A stretch of DNA of 64,000 nucleotides. Source: Primorskyibacter marinus (lineage in GTDB: Bacteria > Pseudomonadota > Alphaproteobacteria > Rhodobacterales > Rhodobacteraceae). This document shows positions 7,933 through 16,342 of the stretch, one piece after another (position 1 is the stretch's first letter; each line of letters starts with the position of its first letter). The DNA lies in NCBI RefSeq assembly GCF_003313245.1, contig NZ_QJSD01000002.1, forward strand, positions 124,001 to 188,000, given 5' to 3'. The notes under the pieces were generated by a model. It was not told where the DNA came from and made no database searches. It worked only from the letters and a program-made list of their open reading frames with translations. The position numbers were made by a program, and so were the translations under genes.

Positions 7933-10900
7933 TCACTGGAAGGTGAGGAACTGTGTCAGAAAGGCGTGCCCCCTGGACCAGATACTGGCAATGTCCGAAG
8001 GCAGTGCCACCTGCGAACAAAGCTCTGCCATGGATTTCCCGGCTGCGTTCGTAGTGGGATTTTGTGCGATCATTTTGTCAGCGCATATCAACAATTCCTG
8101 CGGATCAAGGTAATATTCGAACAAGTTGTCCGCCGCGATCGCCAGCTTGCTGGATGTGCCGGGGCTGAACGCAACACCCTCGGCATTGCCCGAATAGCCT
8201 GTGATCGATTGTCGAACCCCGCCTTCATGTGCGTCCTGAACCTGTACGCCGCTTTGGGTGATGACAGCTATCCATTTCTCATTGGTTGCGCCGCGGTTGA
8301 ACTGCCGTACGTCCAGCCCGCTTTTCCAGTCATATTGGTCAGTCCGGTCGGTCAGTTTGGACAGCTTGATCGTGGAATCGTCGCTGGCGCTGGCAAGTCG
8401 GCTGGCATCCTCGTTGAAGCTCAGGGCATTCACCGGCTGTTGGTGATGGGCCACGATCTTTGAGGTCGCGGTCGTCTTTGCGCCCTTGTCCAGCGTCCAA
8501 AGATAGACCCGGCCACTCCAATCACCGGTGGCAATACGAAGCGCGCCTGTCTTCGGGACACTGGCCGATTTGGGCGCGACTGCAAGCGACACGACAGGAG
8601 CGGTGTGTTCCAGCGTGTGCAGCGCACGTCCCATGGTGACGTCCCATAGCCGAACGGTCTTGTCCCAACTGGCGCTTGCCAAGATGTAATCGCCGTCGCT
8701 ATCGGGTACAAATGCGAGGGCAGAGATGGCCGCATCATGTGCGTAGCGATGTATCAGCTTGCCCGACGATACGTCCCAGATCTTGACCATCTTGTCCCAT
8801 CCGCCGCTGGCCAGCATGCCATCCTTGAACGCGAGCGCCGTGACGCCTTCGGTGTGACTTTCAAGCCGGTGAAGCAGCACGCCAGTGGCGGCATCCCAAA
8901 GCGCAAGCGTGCCGTCCCAACCCGCCGTAGCAAGCACGCGGGCATCCTCGCTGAAGGCAAGCTGAGTGACGCGACCATCTTGCCGTGGCAAGGCAATCCC
9001 GTTTGCCGTCCAGGACTTTCCAGAAATCGGTGTGACCACCACGGACCCATCGCGGCCCGCAACCGCTGTGCGGCTGCCATCGGGGGCCACGGAAATGGCC
9101 GTCACTTCGACCTGTTGTGGCATGACCGCTGACAGTTTCGGGCGGCCCGCAGGATTGGATATGTCATATAGGTCGACATTGCCGCCGGCCACCGCCGCGA
9201 TGAAAAAGCCGCCGGACGGGCTGACTGCAAACTGCCGGACCCTGTCAGAAGCCAAATTGGGTGCGGGTGTTGCGCTGCACTGGCGCGTTGTGTCGTCCGG
9301 CACATTCCACGTCAGCACCGAGCGGTTTCGATCCCGCGAGATCATGCGCTGCATTGCGGTGTCGCCGTCGCCTGGCGGCGGAAGGAAGTGAACGTCGGTC
9401 ACGGCATGTTTGTGACCTTTCAAGGTTTGCTGCCTCTGCGCAGCCTGCACCGCGCGGTTCAGCGCGCTCTGCGCGGCGGGCAGCACCAGCCCATCATGGG
9501 TTTGGGTCACGCAAACGGCTGTGCGCGCCGTGACCATGCTTTGCACCGGGTCCGTGCCCAGCTGGCCAAGCGCAGTCAGCGCCTGCTGCCGTGCCCAAGA
9601 CATGCGTTCGGACATCTTGGCCTCGTGTTCCTTGACCAAAGCATATCCGAGAAACCCCAGAAGCACCGCAGTGACTGCCATCACGATATTGCGGCGCCTG
9701 CGGCCTTGGCGTTTTCGCATCGCCTCGCTTGCCTGCACAAACGCTTTGCCGGTCTTGTGTTCCGGCGTTCGCCCGTCAAAACCGCCGCGTTTGAGAAGTT
9801 CGACCGCCTGTTCGAGCCGTGACCCACGCCAGAGATGATCGGCGGGACGCCCGGCCTTGTCCCATGCGACAGAGGCTTGCCTGACCTGTTGTCGCAGCAG
9901 AAATTCCGCCCGGTGATCCTCGATCCAACTGCGCAGCGGTTTCCAAGTCCGAAACAGCGATTCATGCGCGACCTCCAGCACGCGTGTGCCACCCTCGGCG
10001 CGCGAAACCAGTAGCCGTCGCTCGACAAAACTATCAAGCAGGTCTTCCACGGGCCGCAAGTCCGGCGCATCCCAAGGCACGGGCTGGCGTGCAAACTGGC
10101 CGTCATCCGCAAGTCGCACCATTTGCAGAAACGCGCGGCGCAAGGCGGGTTCCTGATCGTTTTGGCGGGCGCGGGCAAGGATGGCGTCCGCCTCGCCTGC
10201 GATGGCACCGTCAAGACCGCCCAACGCCTTGTAGGCGTCCAGCGTCATTATCCCGGACTGATGACAATCGCGCCACATCAGCCAAAGGGTGAAGGACAGA
10301 AGCGGCAGCGCATCGGCCGTGCTGGCATCCTCAAGCAGCCGGTCGGCCAGTCCGGGCTCCAACTCTATCGCGCCCAGCTTGGCCGGCGCTTCGATCACCT
10401 GCCGCATGCCTTCCACCGCCATGGGACCAAGCGACAGCGTCTCGAAATCCATGCCAAGCTGCGCGTTCGCGTGCTGAAAGGATTCCAGAAAATCCGACCG
10501 CATCGTGACAAGCACGGTAATCGGTGAATCCTCGACATCCAGCGACGCGGCCAGAAGGTTCAGGAAATGCGCGGTCTGAGCATTGGTCCCGAGTTGGCCA
10601 AGAAGTTCCTCGAACTGGTCGATAACCACCAGCAGCTGCGCTTCGGGTTGACCAGCGCCGCGACGCAACTGATAGGCAAAATCAACGAGAGGGGTGGATC
10701 CGGGACGCATCGGCGCATCCTCGGGCTCTTGATTGCAGATCCGACGGAGGTCATCGAGGCTCCAGTCCAGAAATTCAAGCAGCGAGGCGTTTGCGTCGGA
10801 GGGCGGTTCGTGGCGCAGGGCCTCAAGCCTTGCCAGAAGATTGTGAAGACGTTCGTCTTCCTGTGGCTTTGTCTCTGCTGTCGGGGAATTTGGCTCCATT

Positions 10901-11718
10901 TGATGCGTCAGCAGCAGGGGCGGGGCTTCATGCCATGCCTGCAACCGGCGCTGGATGTTTTCGGGCTTGCGCGCATCGGGTGGTGCGTTGGGGGCGTAGC
11001 GCCGGAACGAATTACTGAGCGATTGCGCCAGTTCCGCAAACGGGTCGCGACCGGGGCGAAACGGATCGACGATCACCCAGTGTTTCGGTTCGCGTCGCAA
11101 GCGCGGCAGAATACCGGCGCGCGCGAGCGAGGATTTGCCGCTGCCGGATGCGCCCAGCACCATGATCAGCCCTGGTGCGCCACGGTCCAGCAATTCAACG
11201 CCTGCGCGCACCTCGTTTCCGCGGCCGAAAAATACCGGCGCATGTTCTTCGTGATACGCGTTCAGTCCAAGATAGGGCGATGATCTGGGGTCCCAATCGC
11301 CAACCGCGCCCAGCAGATCAAGCTCTGACAGCCCGTGCCACAGCCGCCTGTATCCGTCCTCCGGGTTCGCGCGCAGGTCAATGAATTGTTTTTCGGTGAT
11401 GATCGAGGGCAGCTTGGCATCCGGCGCCAACGGATCGGCCAGAAGCGCCATGATCGGCTTGCCTTCCATCCGGGCCAGGGCAATTTCGGCAAAGCACCAA
11501 TGCGATTGCAGATAGGATTCCGTGCAGATCGCAATCACAACCCGGCAGGCCCGTAATTTGCGGTAGAGTGTCCTTTCCCAACTGCGCCCCGCAACGATGC
11601 CCTTGGTCGGATCAAGATCAAGAAACACGCAGACATGGTTCTGCTGCCGCAGCCGCGCTTCAAGCTGCTTGGCCAGCGCGTTGTCGGCAGAACTGTGACT
11701 GATGAAGATCGTGCTCAT
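7933..11718 (-). CDS. TIR-STAND(nSTAND1)-TM-WD40 signalling protein
   Basis: A 1261-residue multidomain protein. Residues 1-130 are a TIR domain: it opens with IFISHSSAD and carries Glu78 in SHWCFAE, the position of the catalytic glutamate of NAD-cleaving TIRs. Residues 150-600 are a STAND NTPase of the nSTAND1 type: lead-in SPYLGLNAYHEEHAPVFFGR, Walker A GASGSGKSS (189-197), Walker B LLVVIDQFEEL (362-372), sensor-like TMRSDF near 405-410. An arginine-rich stretch (672-676) precedes one hydrophobic segment (677-695). Residues 765-1165 carry about seven WD40 blades with LWD, IWD and LWD at 940-942, 980-982 and 1024-1026. Such proteins act as ligand-triggered switches, and TIR-STAND proteins are known in bacterial anti-phage immunity. 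It is the last gene of a six-gene minus-strand operon, 51 bases after the preceding gene. Its role in immunity or metabolic signalling is inferred. Confidence 0.9.
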   Translation of the reverse strand: MSTIFISHSSADNALAKQLEARLRQQNHVCVFLDLDPTKGIVAGRSWERTLYRKLRACRVVIAICTESYLQSHWCFAEIALARMEGKPIMALLADPLAPDAKLPSIITEKQFIDLRANPEDGYRRLWHGLSELDLLGAVGDWDPRSSPYLGLNAYHEEHAPVFFGRGNEVRAGVELLDRGAPGLIMVLGASGSGKSSLARAGILPRLRREPKHWVIVDPFRPGRDPFAELAQSLSNSFRRYAPNAPPDARKPENIQRRLQAWHEAPPLLLTHQMEPNSPTAETKPQEDERLHNLLARLEALRHEPPSDANASLLEFLDWSLDDLRRICNQEPEDAPMRPGSTPLVDFAYQLRRGAGQPEAQLLVVIDQFEELLGQLGTNAQTAHFLNLLAASLDVEDSPITVLVTMRSDFLESFQHANAQLGMDFETLSLGPMAVEGMRQVIEAPAKLGAIELEPGLADRLLEDASTADALPLLSFTLWLMWRDCHQSGIMTLDAYKALGGLDGAIAGEADAILARARQNDQEPALRRAFLQMVRLADDGQFARQPVPWDAPDLRPVEDLLDSFVERRLLVSRAEGGTRVLEVAHESLFRTWKPLRSWIEDHRAEFLLRQQVRQASVAWDKAGRPADHLWRGSRLEQAVELLKRGGFDGRTPEHKTGKAFVQASEAMRKRQGRRRRNIVMAVTAVLLGFLGYALVKEHEAKMSERMSWARQQALTALGQLGTDPVQSMVTARTAVCVTQTHDGLVLPAAQSALNRAVQAAQRQQTLKGHKHAVTDVHFLPPPGDGDTAMQRMISRDRNRSVLTWNVPDDTTRQCSATPAPNLASDRVRQFAVSPSGGFFIAAVAGGNVDLYDISNPAGRPKLSAVMPQQVEVTAISVAPDGSRTAVAGRDGSVVVTPISGKSWTANGIALPRQDGRVTQLAFSEDARVLATAGWDGTLALWDAATGVLLHRLESHTEGVTALAFKDGMLASGGWDKMVKIWDVSSGKLIHRYAHDAAISALAFVPDSDGDYILASASWDKTVRLWDVTMGRALHTLEHTAPVVSLAVAPKSASVPKTGALRIATGDWSGRVYLWTLDKGAKTTATSKIVAHHQQPVNALSFNEDASRLASASDDSTIKLSKLTDRTDQYDWKSGLDVRQFNRGATNEKWIAVITQSGVQVQDAHEGGVRQSITGYSGNAEGVAFSPGTSSKLAIAADNLFEYYLDPQELLICADKMIAQNPTTNAAGKSMAELCSQVALPSDIASIWSRGHAFLTQFLTFQ

Positions 11719-11769
11719 ACGGCGTCTGTTTCAATTTGCCGCCAGCTGCGTTTTGCCGGGACGGCCACG

Positions 11770-12834
11770 TTAACAATCTCCCGTGTAGAAGTTGCCTGTG
11801 GCGCGGGCAAAGGCCTCGTGGATGAAGGGGACGATCAGGCCGCGCCGCTCCAGCGCCGGTTGACATATATGGACCAGAAACTGCTTTGACGTCATCGTGC
11901 CCATCGGCGCGGCCCCGTCCAGGACCGACAAGGCTTCGCGGGCTGCGACCTCGCCCTGTTCGTAGGGTGACGCCGATACGCTGAGCATCGCGCCGTCCTG
12001 GCTGTTGGTCCAGCCCATGCCGACGATCGGCACGGTGGCGTTTGCCTCGGCCCATTTCATGACCTGACTGGCCGGACGAATGAAGGGTCCGCCCTCGCCG
12101 CCGCGGATCTGTTGATAGTTGGTCACGAGGATGAGGTCCGCATCCTGCCCGGCGCGCTGCACCGCCTGTTTCCATTCGTCGAACGTGTCCACTTGTACCG
12201 GGTCCAGCCACTCGAACGGTGCCCAGTCGATGCTGGTAAAATGCGGAATGTCGGCAGTGATGGATGCCGACCTGTCACCGATGAACACGATGCGCGGCTT
12301 GGCGATTGGTGCCTCGCCCTCGGCGACCTGCACCTGAAGTAGTGTAAGCGAAATGTCGCGGATCACCTCCATCGGTTTGCGTTCGAGGATGCCGCTGACA
12401 TTTTCGCTATCGCCGTAATAGGCGGTGGGATCGCCATTGACCCCGCCAAACACCACTTTGATCGCCGGCTGCCCGTCATCGCGGTCCTTGAAAAACTTCT
12501 GACCCACCAACGTTTGCGCGGGGTCGTCGAACAGGATCAGCACGTCTGGCTGGGATTCCTCGACCACCCTGTTGGCCAGCTTTGCGGCTGTGCGCCGAAA
12601 GTCCTCACCCGTGTGGTTCTTCAGGTCCATGTAATGATAGCGGACCAAGATGCCGGGATGATCCTCTGTCGCGCGTTCGATGCCTTCGTTGATCGCCTCC
12701 ACCCATGAGTAATCCGTATTGTAGCTGTGGATAATCAGGATCTGCTGGGCGCGGCTTTTCTGCCAGTAGACCAGCGCAAAAAACAGCCCCATGAAGACCA
12801 GCATGACAGCGATGCGCAGAGAGTTTCTGTTCAT
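11770..12834 (-). CDS. Membrane-anchored periplasmic binding protein, ABC_sub_bind-like
   Basis: A 354-residue protein with an uncleaved-looking N-terminal membrane anchor (residues 7-24, IAVMLVFMGLFFALVYW) and a periplasmic two-lobe binding fold. The opening QQILIIHSYNTDYSWVEAINEGI is typical of the ABC_sub_bind (PF04392-like) family and of related extracellular sensor domains; later segments (VVFGGVNGD, VPIVGMGW) fit the same fold. No ABC permease or ATPase lies nearby, so it is more likely a sensor or partner of the adjacent SLC13-type transporter than an ABC import component. Its start overlaps the stop of the upstream gene by one base (TGATG), indicating translational coupling. Ligand unknown. 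Confidence 0.75.
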   Translation of the reverse strand: MNRNSLRIAVMLVFMGLFFALVYWQKSRAQQILIIHSYNTDYSWVEAINEGIERATEDHPGILVRYHYMDLKNHTGEDFRRTAAKLANRVVEESQPDVLILFDDPAQTLVGQKFFKDRDDGQPAIKVVFGGVNGDPTAYYGDSENVSGILERKPMEVIRDISLTLLQVQVAEGEAPIAKPRIVFIGDRSASITADIPHFTSIDWAPFEWLDPVQVDTFDEWKQAVQRAGQDADLILVTNYQQIRGGEGGPFIRPASQVMKWAEANATVPIVGMGWTNSQDGAMLSVSASPYEQGEVAAREALSVLDGAAPMGTMTSKQFLVHICQPALERRGLIVPFIHEAFARATGNFYTGDC

Positions 12835-14684
12835 CAGATCAAGTCCAGCTTTTGCCAGTATATCAGCGAGCCGTAAATCGCGCCGATCCGCAGGGCCAGC
12901 ATGACAATATTCGCGGTGATGATGCGCTGCTCGTCACAAACTTCGGCCATGCCGCGCGCTGCAAGATCGTTGCGAAGCTTCAGGAAATACGAGCTTTGAT
13001 ACGGAAAGATGAACGTATCGGCGACGGCAAGGATGACAAAGCCAATCAACCACAGTGACGTGCCCTGCGCGATGGCCAGCGGAAACAGCGCGGTCGCGAA
13101 CAGCACCACGGTGACCCCGGTGGGCAAAGCCAGCCGGACCAGCAGGATCATGGCCGATAACATCAGGATAAAGAGCGGGAAGTCACTGCGCATATAGGCA
13201 CCGAGCCATCCCAGATGGCTGACAATGAACGTGTCCAGCCCGATGCTGGCGGCGATGGGCACCCAGCCCACGATCGCCCCGATATAGACCAGCACCGGCC
13301 AGTCGATCTGGTTGCGCAACGCTTCGCGCTGAAGCGAACCGAACAGCATGAGCGTCACGAAAATGGCCAGCGCAACCCATGGCACGTCGATCCCGTGCAG
13401 TGCCTCTGTCAGGATGCCGAGGGTCATGGCGGATACCGCCAGAATTGCGATCCATTCCAGCCGTGCGATCGGGCCGAGGATGCGGCGTTGTTCCAGGATG
13501 GTCTGCCGCGGGATGGAGAACTGTCGGGCACCGCGGAAAAGCACCACAGAGACTGCGAAGTAGGACACCAGCACAAGCAGACCGAAAACCGAGGCTGCGT
13601 TGAACCATGACAGCCAGTCAAACGCGAATTGCGTTTGCGGATCAAGAAGTCCGTAGATCACCAGGTTGGGCACCGATGCCGTCAGAAACAGCGGCACGAA
13701 AATCGACACACCCGCCGTCAGGCTAAAGATCAGCCGGTTAGCAAAAACGTCTTTACGCCCGGCCTTGGAGATCTCGACCAGATCGACGAGAAAGGGCGAG
13801 ATGATGGTCATGCGCCCCACCACCGACGGGATGATCGGCGACAGCAGCGATCCAAGGCCAAACAGGCTGAGGCTGTAACCCAAAGGTGTCGAAGGGACAC
13901 GCGACAAGACCCACAATGAAAATCGGTAGGTCACGCCCGATGCAACCATCAACGCCCCGATGCCGAAGATGCTGAGACAGATGAAGAAGCTTTCGGAACG
14001 AAAGCCGGACAGCGCCTGTTCGGGCGGTGCGACATCCAACAAGATCACCGCAAGCGCGGCAAATAGCGGCGGCACATATTCCGGCACCAAGCCGAACAGC
14101 CACATGCAGACAGTGACAGAGATTATGGCAAGGAAATCGGTCGCGGCGTCGCTTAGGCCGATGGCGGGGCCGATGAAATACACCGCAACCGGCCAGACGA
14201 TGGCTTGAAGCCAGCCGGCAATTGCAAGGAGTGTTGCATCGCCTGTTAGCGTCGTGGGGATCTGCGACGTCGCGGCATTGCCCGGATCATCGTAGCGGCT
14301 GGCGTAGGATTTGAAGAAAAGCTCACGCAGGGATCGGCTGATCGCGGCAATGTCTGCCAGGGCTACGGCCGGGATCGCCAGCACGTCGGAATCTTCCACC
14401 GCGATGGCGGCATCCGTATGGGTATCGATGCCCAGCAAGGCCTCTTCGCCAGCATAGCCTTCACTCCGCGTGACAAAGCGGCCGCTCGCGCATTCCAGGC
14501 GGATCGTGCCGCGCTGGATCATATAGACGGTCCGGGCGGCGTCGCCGGTCTGGTACAGATAAGCCCCCGCCGAGATCACGCGCGTCTCGATATGCGGCAA
14601 CAGTTTTGATAGCTGGATCGCCGATAATTGCCCGAGGATCGGGTCGGACAGCAAACTGTCAGCAGAGAGGGCATTGGTCGCCAT
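12834..14684 (-). CDS. Cyclic-nucleotide-binding-domain/SLC13-type transporter fusion
   Basis: A 616-residue inner-membrane protein. Residues 1-130 form a CAP-like cNMP-binding beta barrel (GAYLYQTGDAARTVYMIQRG), and residues 150-616 hold about 12 hydrophobic segments resembling the SLC13/DASS (ArsB-NhaD superfamily) carriers of di- and tricarboxylates and sulfate. In the phosphate-binding cassette the GE pair is present (AGEEALLG), but the following DTHTDAAIA lacks the arginine that holds the cyclic phosphate in CAP, so cAMP/cGMP binding is doubtful. It is translationally coupled to the binding-protein gene downstream, and three bases separate it from the upstream methyltransferase gene. Substrate is unknown; a carboxylate is a reasonable guess. 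Confidence 0.82.
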   Translation of the reverse strand: MATNALSADSLLSDPILGQLSAIQLSKLLPHIETRVISAGAYLYQTGDAARTVYMIQRGTIRLECASGRFVTRSEGYAGEEALLGIDTHTDAAIAVEDSDVLAIPAVALADIAAISRSLRELFFKSYASRYDDPGNAATSQIPTTLTGDATLLAIAGWLQAIVWPVAVYFIGPAIGLSDAATDFLAIISVTVCMWLFGLVPEYVPPLFAALAVILLDVAPPEQALSGFRSESFFICLSIFGIGALMVASGVTYRFSLWVLSRVPSTPLGYSLSLFGLGSLLSPIIPSVVGRMTIISPFLVDLVEISKAGRKDVFANRLIFSLTAGVSIFVPLFLTASVPNLVIYGLLDPQTQFAFDWLSWFNAASVFGLLVLVSYFAVSVVLFRGARQFSIPRQTILEQRRILGPIARLEWIAILAVSAMTLGILTEALHGIDVPWVALAIFVTLMLFGSLQREALRNQIDWPVLVYIGAIVGWVPIAASIGLDTFIVSHLGWLGAYMRSDFPLFILMLSAMILLVRLALPTGVTVVLFATALFPLAIAQGTSLWLIGFVILAVADTFIFPYQSSYFLKLRNDLAARGMAEVCDEQRIITANIVMLALRIGAIYGSLIYWQKLDLI

Positions 14685-14687
14685 TGC

Positions 14688-15374
14688 TCAGGATGTCCCG
14701 CCGCCATTTTTGCGCGAAACGCGGTACAGCGGCCGGGGAAGCGGCCCGACATGAGTGACGAAGTGGCCAATCAGCTGAATATCAAGCGCGCCACAGGTCT
14801 CAAAAATTGCCAACTCTTCGTCCGGCAGATAAGTGTCCCATGTATAGCCGGGGGGCGGGATTTCGGATTTCAGCGCCAATTCGACAAACAGAACCGGAAT
14901 GCGCTCCGTCAGCATCTGCATCATGCCCTGAACATGCTTTAACCCCTTGTTCTGCACGATGTGGTGGAGAATGCTGAAGAAAAACGCATAGTCGAAGTCT
15001 CCGGGCGCTATTTGCGCGCAGGTTTCAGCCGACAGCTCTTCTTGCGCGAATGTGGCGCTGCCGGGCGTGTAGCGCTGGATTTCCTGACACAGGCTGACAT
15101 TGCGCGGGTCAATATCGGTGCCGTGCCCGATCATGCCGCGATCCACGAAATACAGCGTGTTATAGCCCAGTGAACAGCCCGCATCCCACAGCTTGCGTCC
15201 CTCTATATTGTCACGCATCGCCGCCTCGACCGCGCGGCAACGGTCCAAGCAGGGGCGCAGCGGCCCAATCGCGGGCTTGTGGGGGTAGTTGTAAAGCGGC
15301 TGATACACGTTTTTGCCTTGCACCAGCAGGGCGTCTACGCGCGCCTGTTTCTCTGCCTCGTTTGTCACGGTCAT
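14688..15374 (-). CDS. Class I SAM-dependent methyltransferase
   Basis: A 228-residue cytoplasmic protein with a Rossmann-type methyltransferase fold. Motif I is LWDAGCSLGYNT (62-73), the acidic loop that binds the ribose is GTDID near 85-89, and FDYAFFFSILHHIV is the motif IV region. There is no N-terminal targeting signal. Relatives include methyltransferases of sugar and polyketide tailoring; the substrate cannot be told. The start overlaps the stop of the upstream kinase gene by four bases (ATGA), so the two are translated together. Within this operon it may modify the kinase product or a signalling molecule; that is speculation. Confidence 0.8.
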   Translation of the reverse strand: MTVTNEAEKQARVDALLVQGKNVYQPLYNYPHKPAIGPLRPCLDRCRAVEAAMRDNIEGRKLWDAGCSLGYNTLYFVDRGMIGHGTDIDPRNVSLCQEIQRYTPGSATFAQEELSAETCAQIAPGDFDYAFFFSILHHIVQNKGLKHVQGMMQMLTERIPVLFVELALKSEIPPPGYTWDTYLPDEELAIFETCGALDIQLIGHFVTHVGPLPRPLYRVSRKNGGGTS

Positions 15375-16342
15375 ATAGTCTCTGCCTCTGTTCTGGCCTG
15401 CGATTGTGGCCGACGGACCCCCAGAAGATTTCTGTCAGGCCCGATTTCCAGCACCACATCGGCGATGCGTGCATTTGGCATGACCCATTGGGTGATGCTG
15501 GGTTGCAGGGCTTCGTTCCAGAACGCTTGCATTTGCTCTTCGGTGAACCCGGCCTGCCCATGTGTCTGCTTGCGGATTTTGCGCTCTCGGCCAAAACGCC
15601 ATTGTTGCAATTGGGCTATCGGAGCGTCGAGGTAGATGAAGAAATCGCACCGATCTGCCAGTGTGTCATAGCCGGGGCAGCGCGCGCCGACCATCGCCCC
15701 GTCGAAAATGCAGATGTCGGGCGTGTCCGGCAGAACCTCGTCCGCCGCTGGCGTGTCGCGGCCCAGATCGTAGCGTGGAACGGTCAACGTCCCGCCCCGG
15801 CGATCAAGTGCCGAGACAAACGCGCAAAGCCGTTCGGTGTCATGTGATCCAGGCAGGGTCCGCCATTTGTGTCCCCGGCGCAAACGTTCTTCTTTCGGGA
15901 AATAGAAGTCGTCCAGCGAGAGGCTGAGACAGCGTTGCTTGGCAGACGCCATCATCGGCAGGCAGGCGGACAGGATCTTGGATTGCGTCGTTTTGCCCAC
16001 CCCCGGCCCCCCGCCGATGCCAACCAGAAAGGTGCCAGCCGTTTCGGTCGCGCGTTGGCCCAGATACTGCGTAAGCGGCACGATGATCTCGAACAGGAAA
16101 GTCGCGCTGGGGTCAGGAATGCCCAAGCCTGCCATCGCCCGTTCATATTCCGGCGTCAGATCGCGGAACAGTCGCAAGCGGCGCTCGACGTGTTCTCCGT
16201 TCCATTTACCGCCGAACAAGGCAGTCTCCAGCGGGTTTCGGGACAGACGTTTCGCGATCAAGCGATACGCCTCTGTATCGCTTTGCAACGCGGCGGTTGC
16301 CAGCCGATCGACAGTCGGGTCGTTCAATTCGCGCGCCTCCAT
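15371..16342 (-). CDS. P-loop kinase, D-glycerate 3-kinase-like
   Basis: A 323-residue cytoplasmic kinase of the phosphoribulokinase/uridine kinase/GLYK group. The Walker A loop is GGPGVGKTT (111-119), followed by SLDDFYF (142-148) and KWRTLPGSHDTE (159-170). The SLDDFY plus PGSHD pair is the pattern seen in plant-type D-glycerate 3-kinases. An extra N-terminal region of about 100 residues precedes the P-loop. The ATG starts directly after the TGA of the upstream gene, and the stop overlaps the methyltransferase start. It could phosphorylate glycerate or another small hydroxyacid; the operon's transporter and binding proteins would then handle related carboxylates, but this is inference. Confidence 0.75.
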   Translation of the reverse strand: MEARELNDPTVDRLATAALQSDTEAYRLIAKRLSRNPLETALFGGKWNGEHVERRLRLFRDLTPEYERAMAGLGIPDPSATFLFEIIVPLTQYLGQRATETAGTFLVGIGGGPGVGKTTQSKILSACLPMMASAKQRCLSLSLDDFYFPKEERLRRGHKWRTLPGSHDTERLCAFVSALDRRGGTLTVPRYDLGRDTPAADEVLPDTPDICIFDGAMVGARCPGYDTLADRCDFFIYLDAPIAQLQQWRFGRERKIRKQTHGQAGFTEEQMQAFWNEALQPSITQWVMPNARIADVVLEIGPDRNLLGVRRPQSQARTEAETI

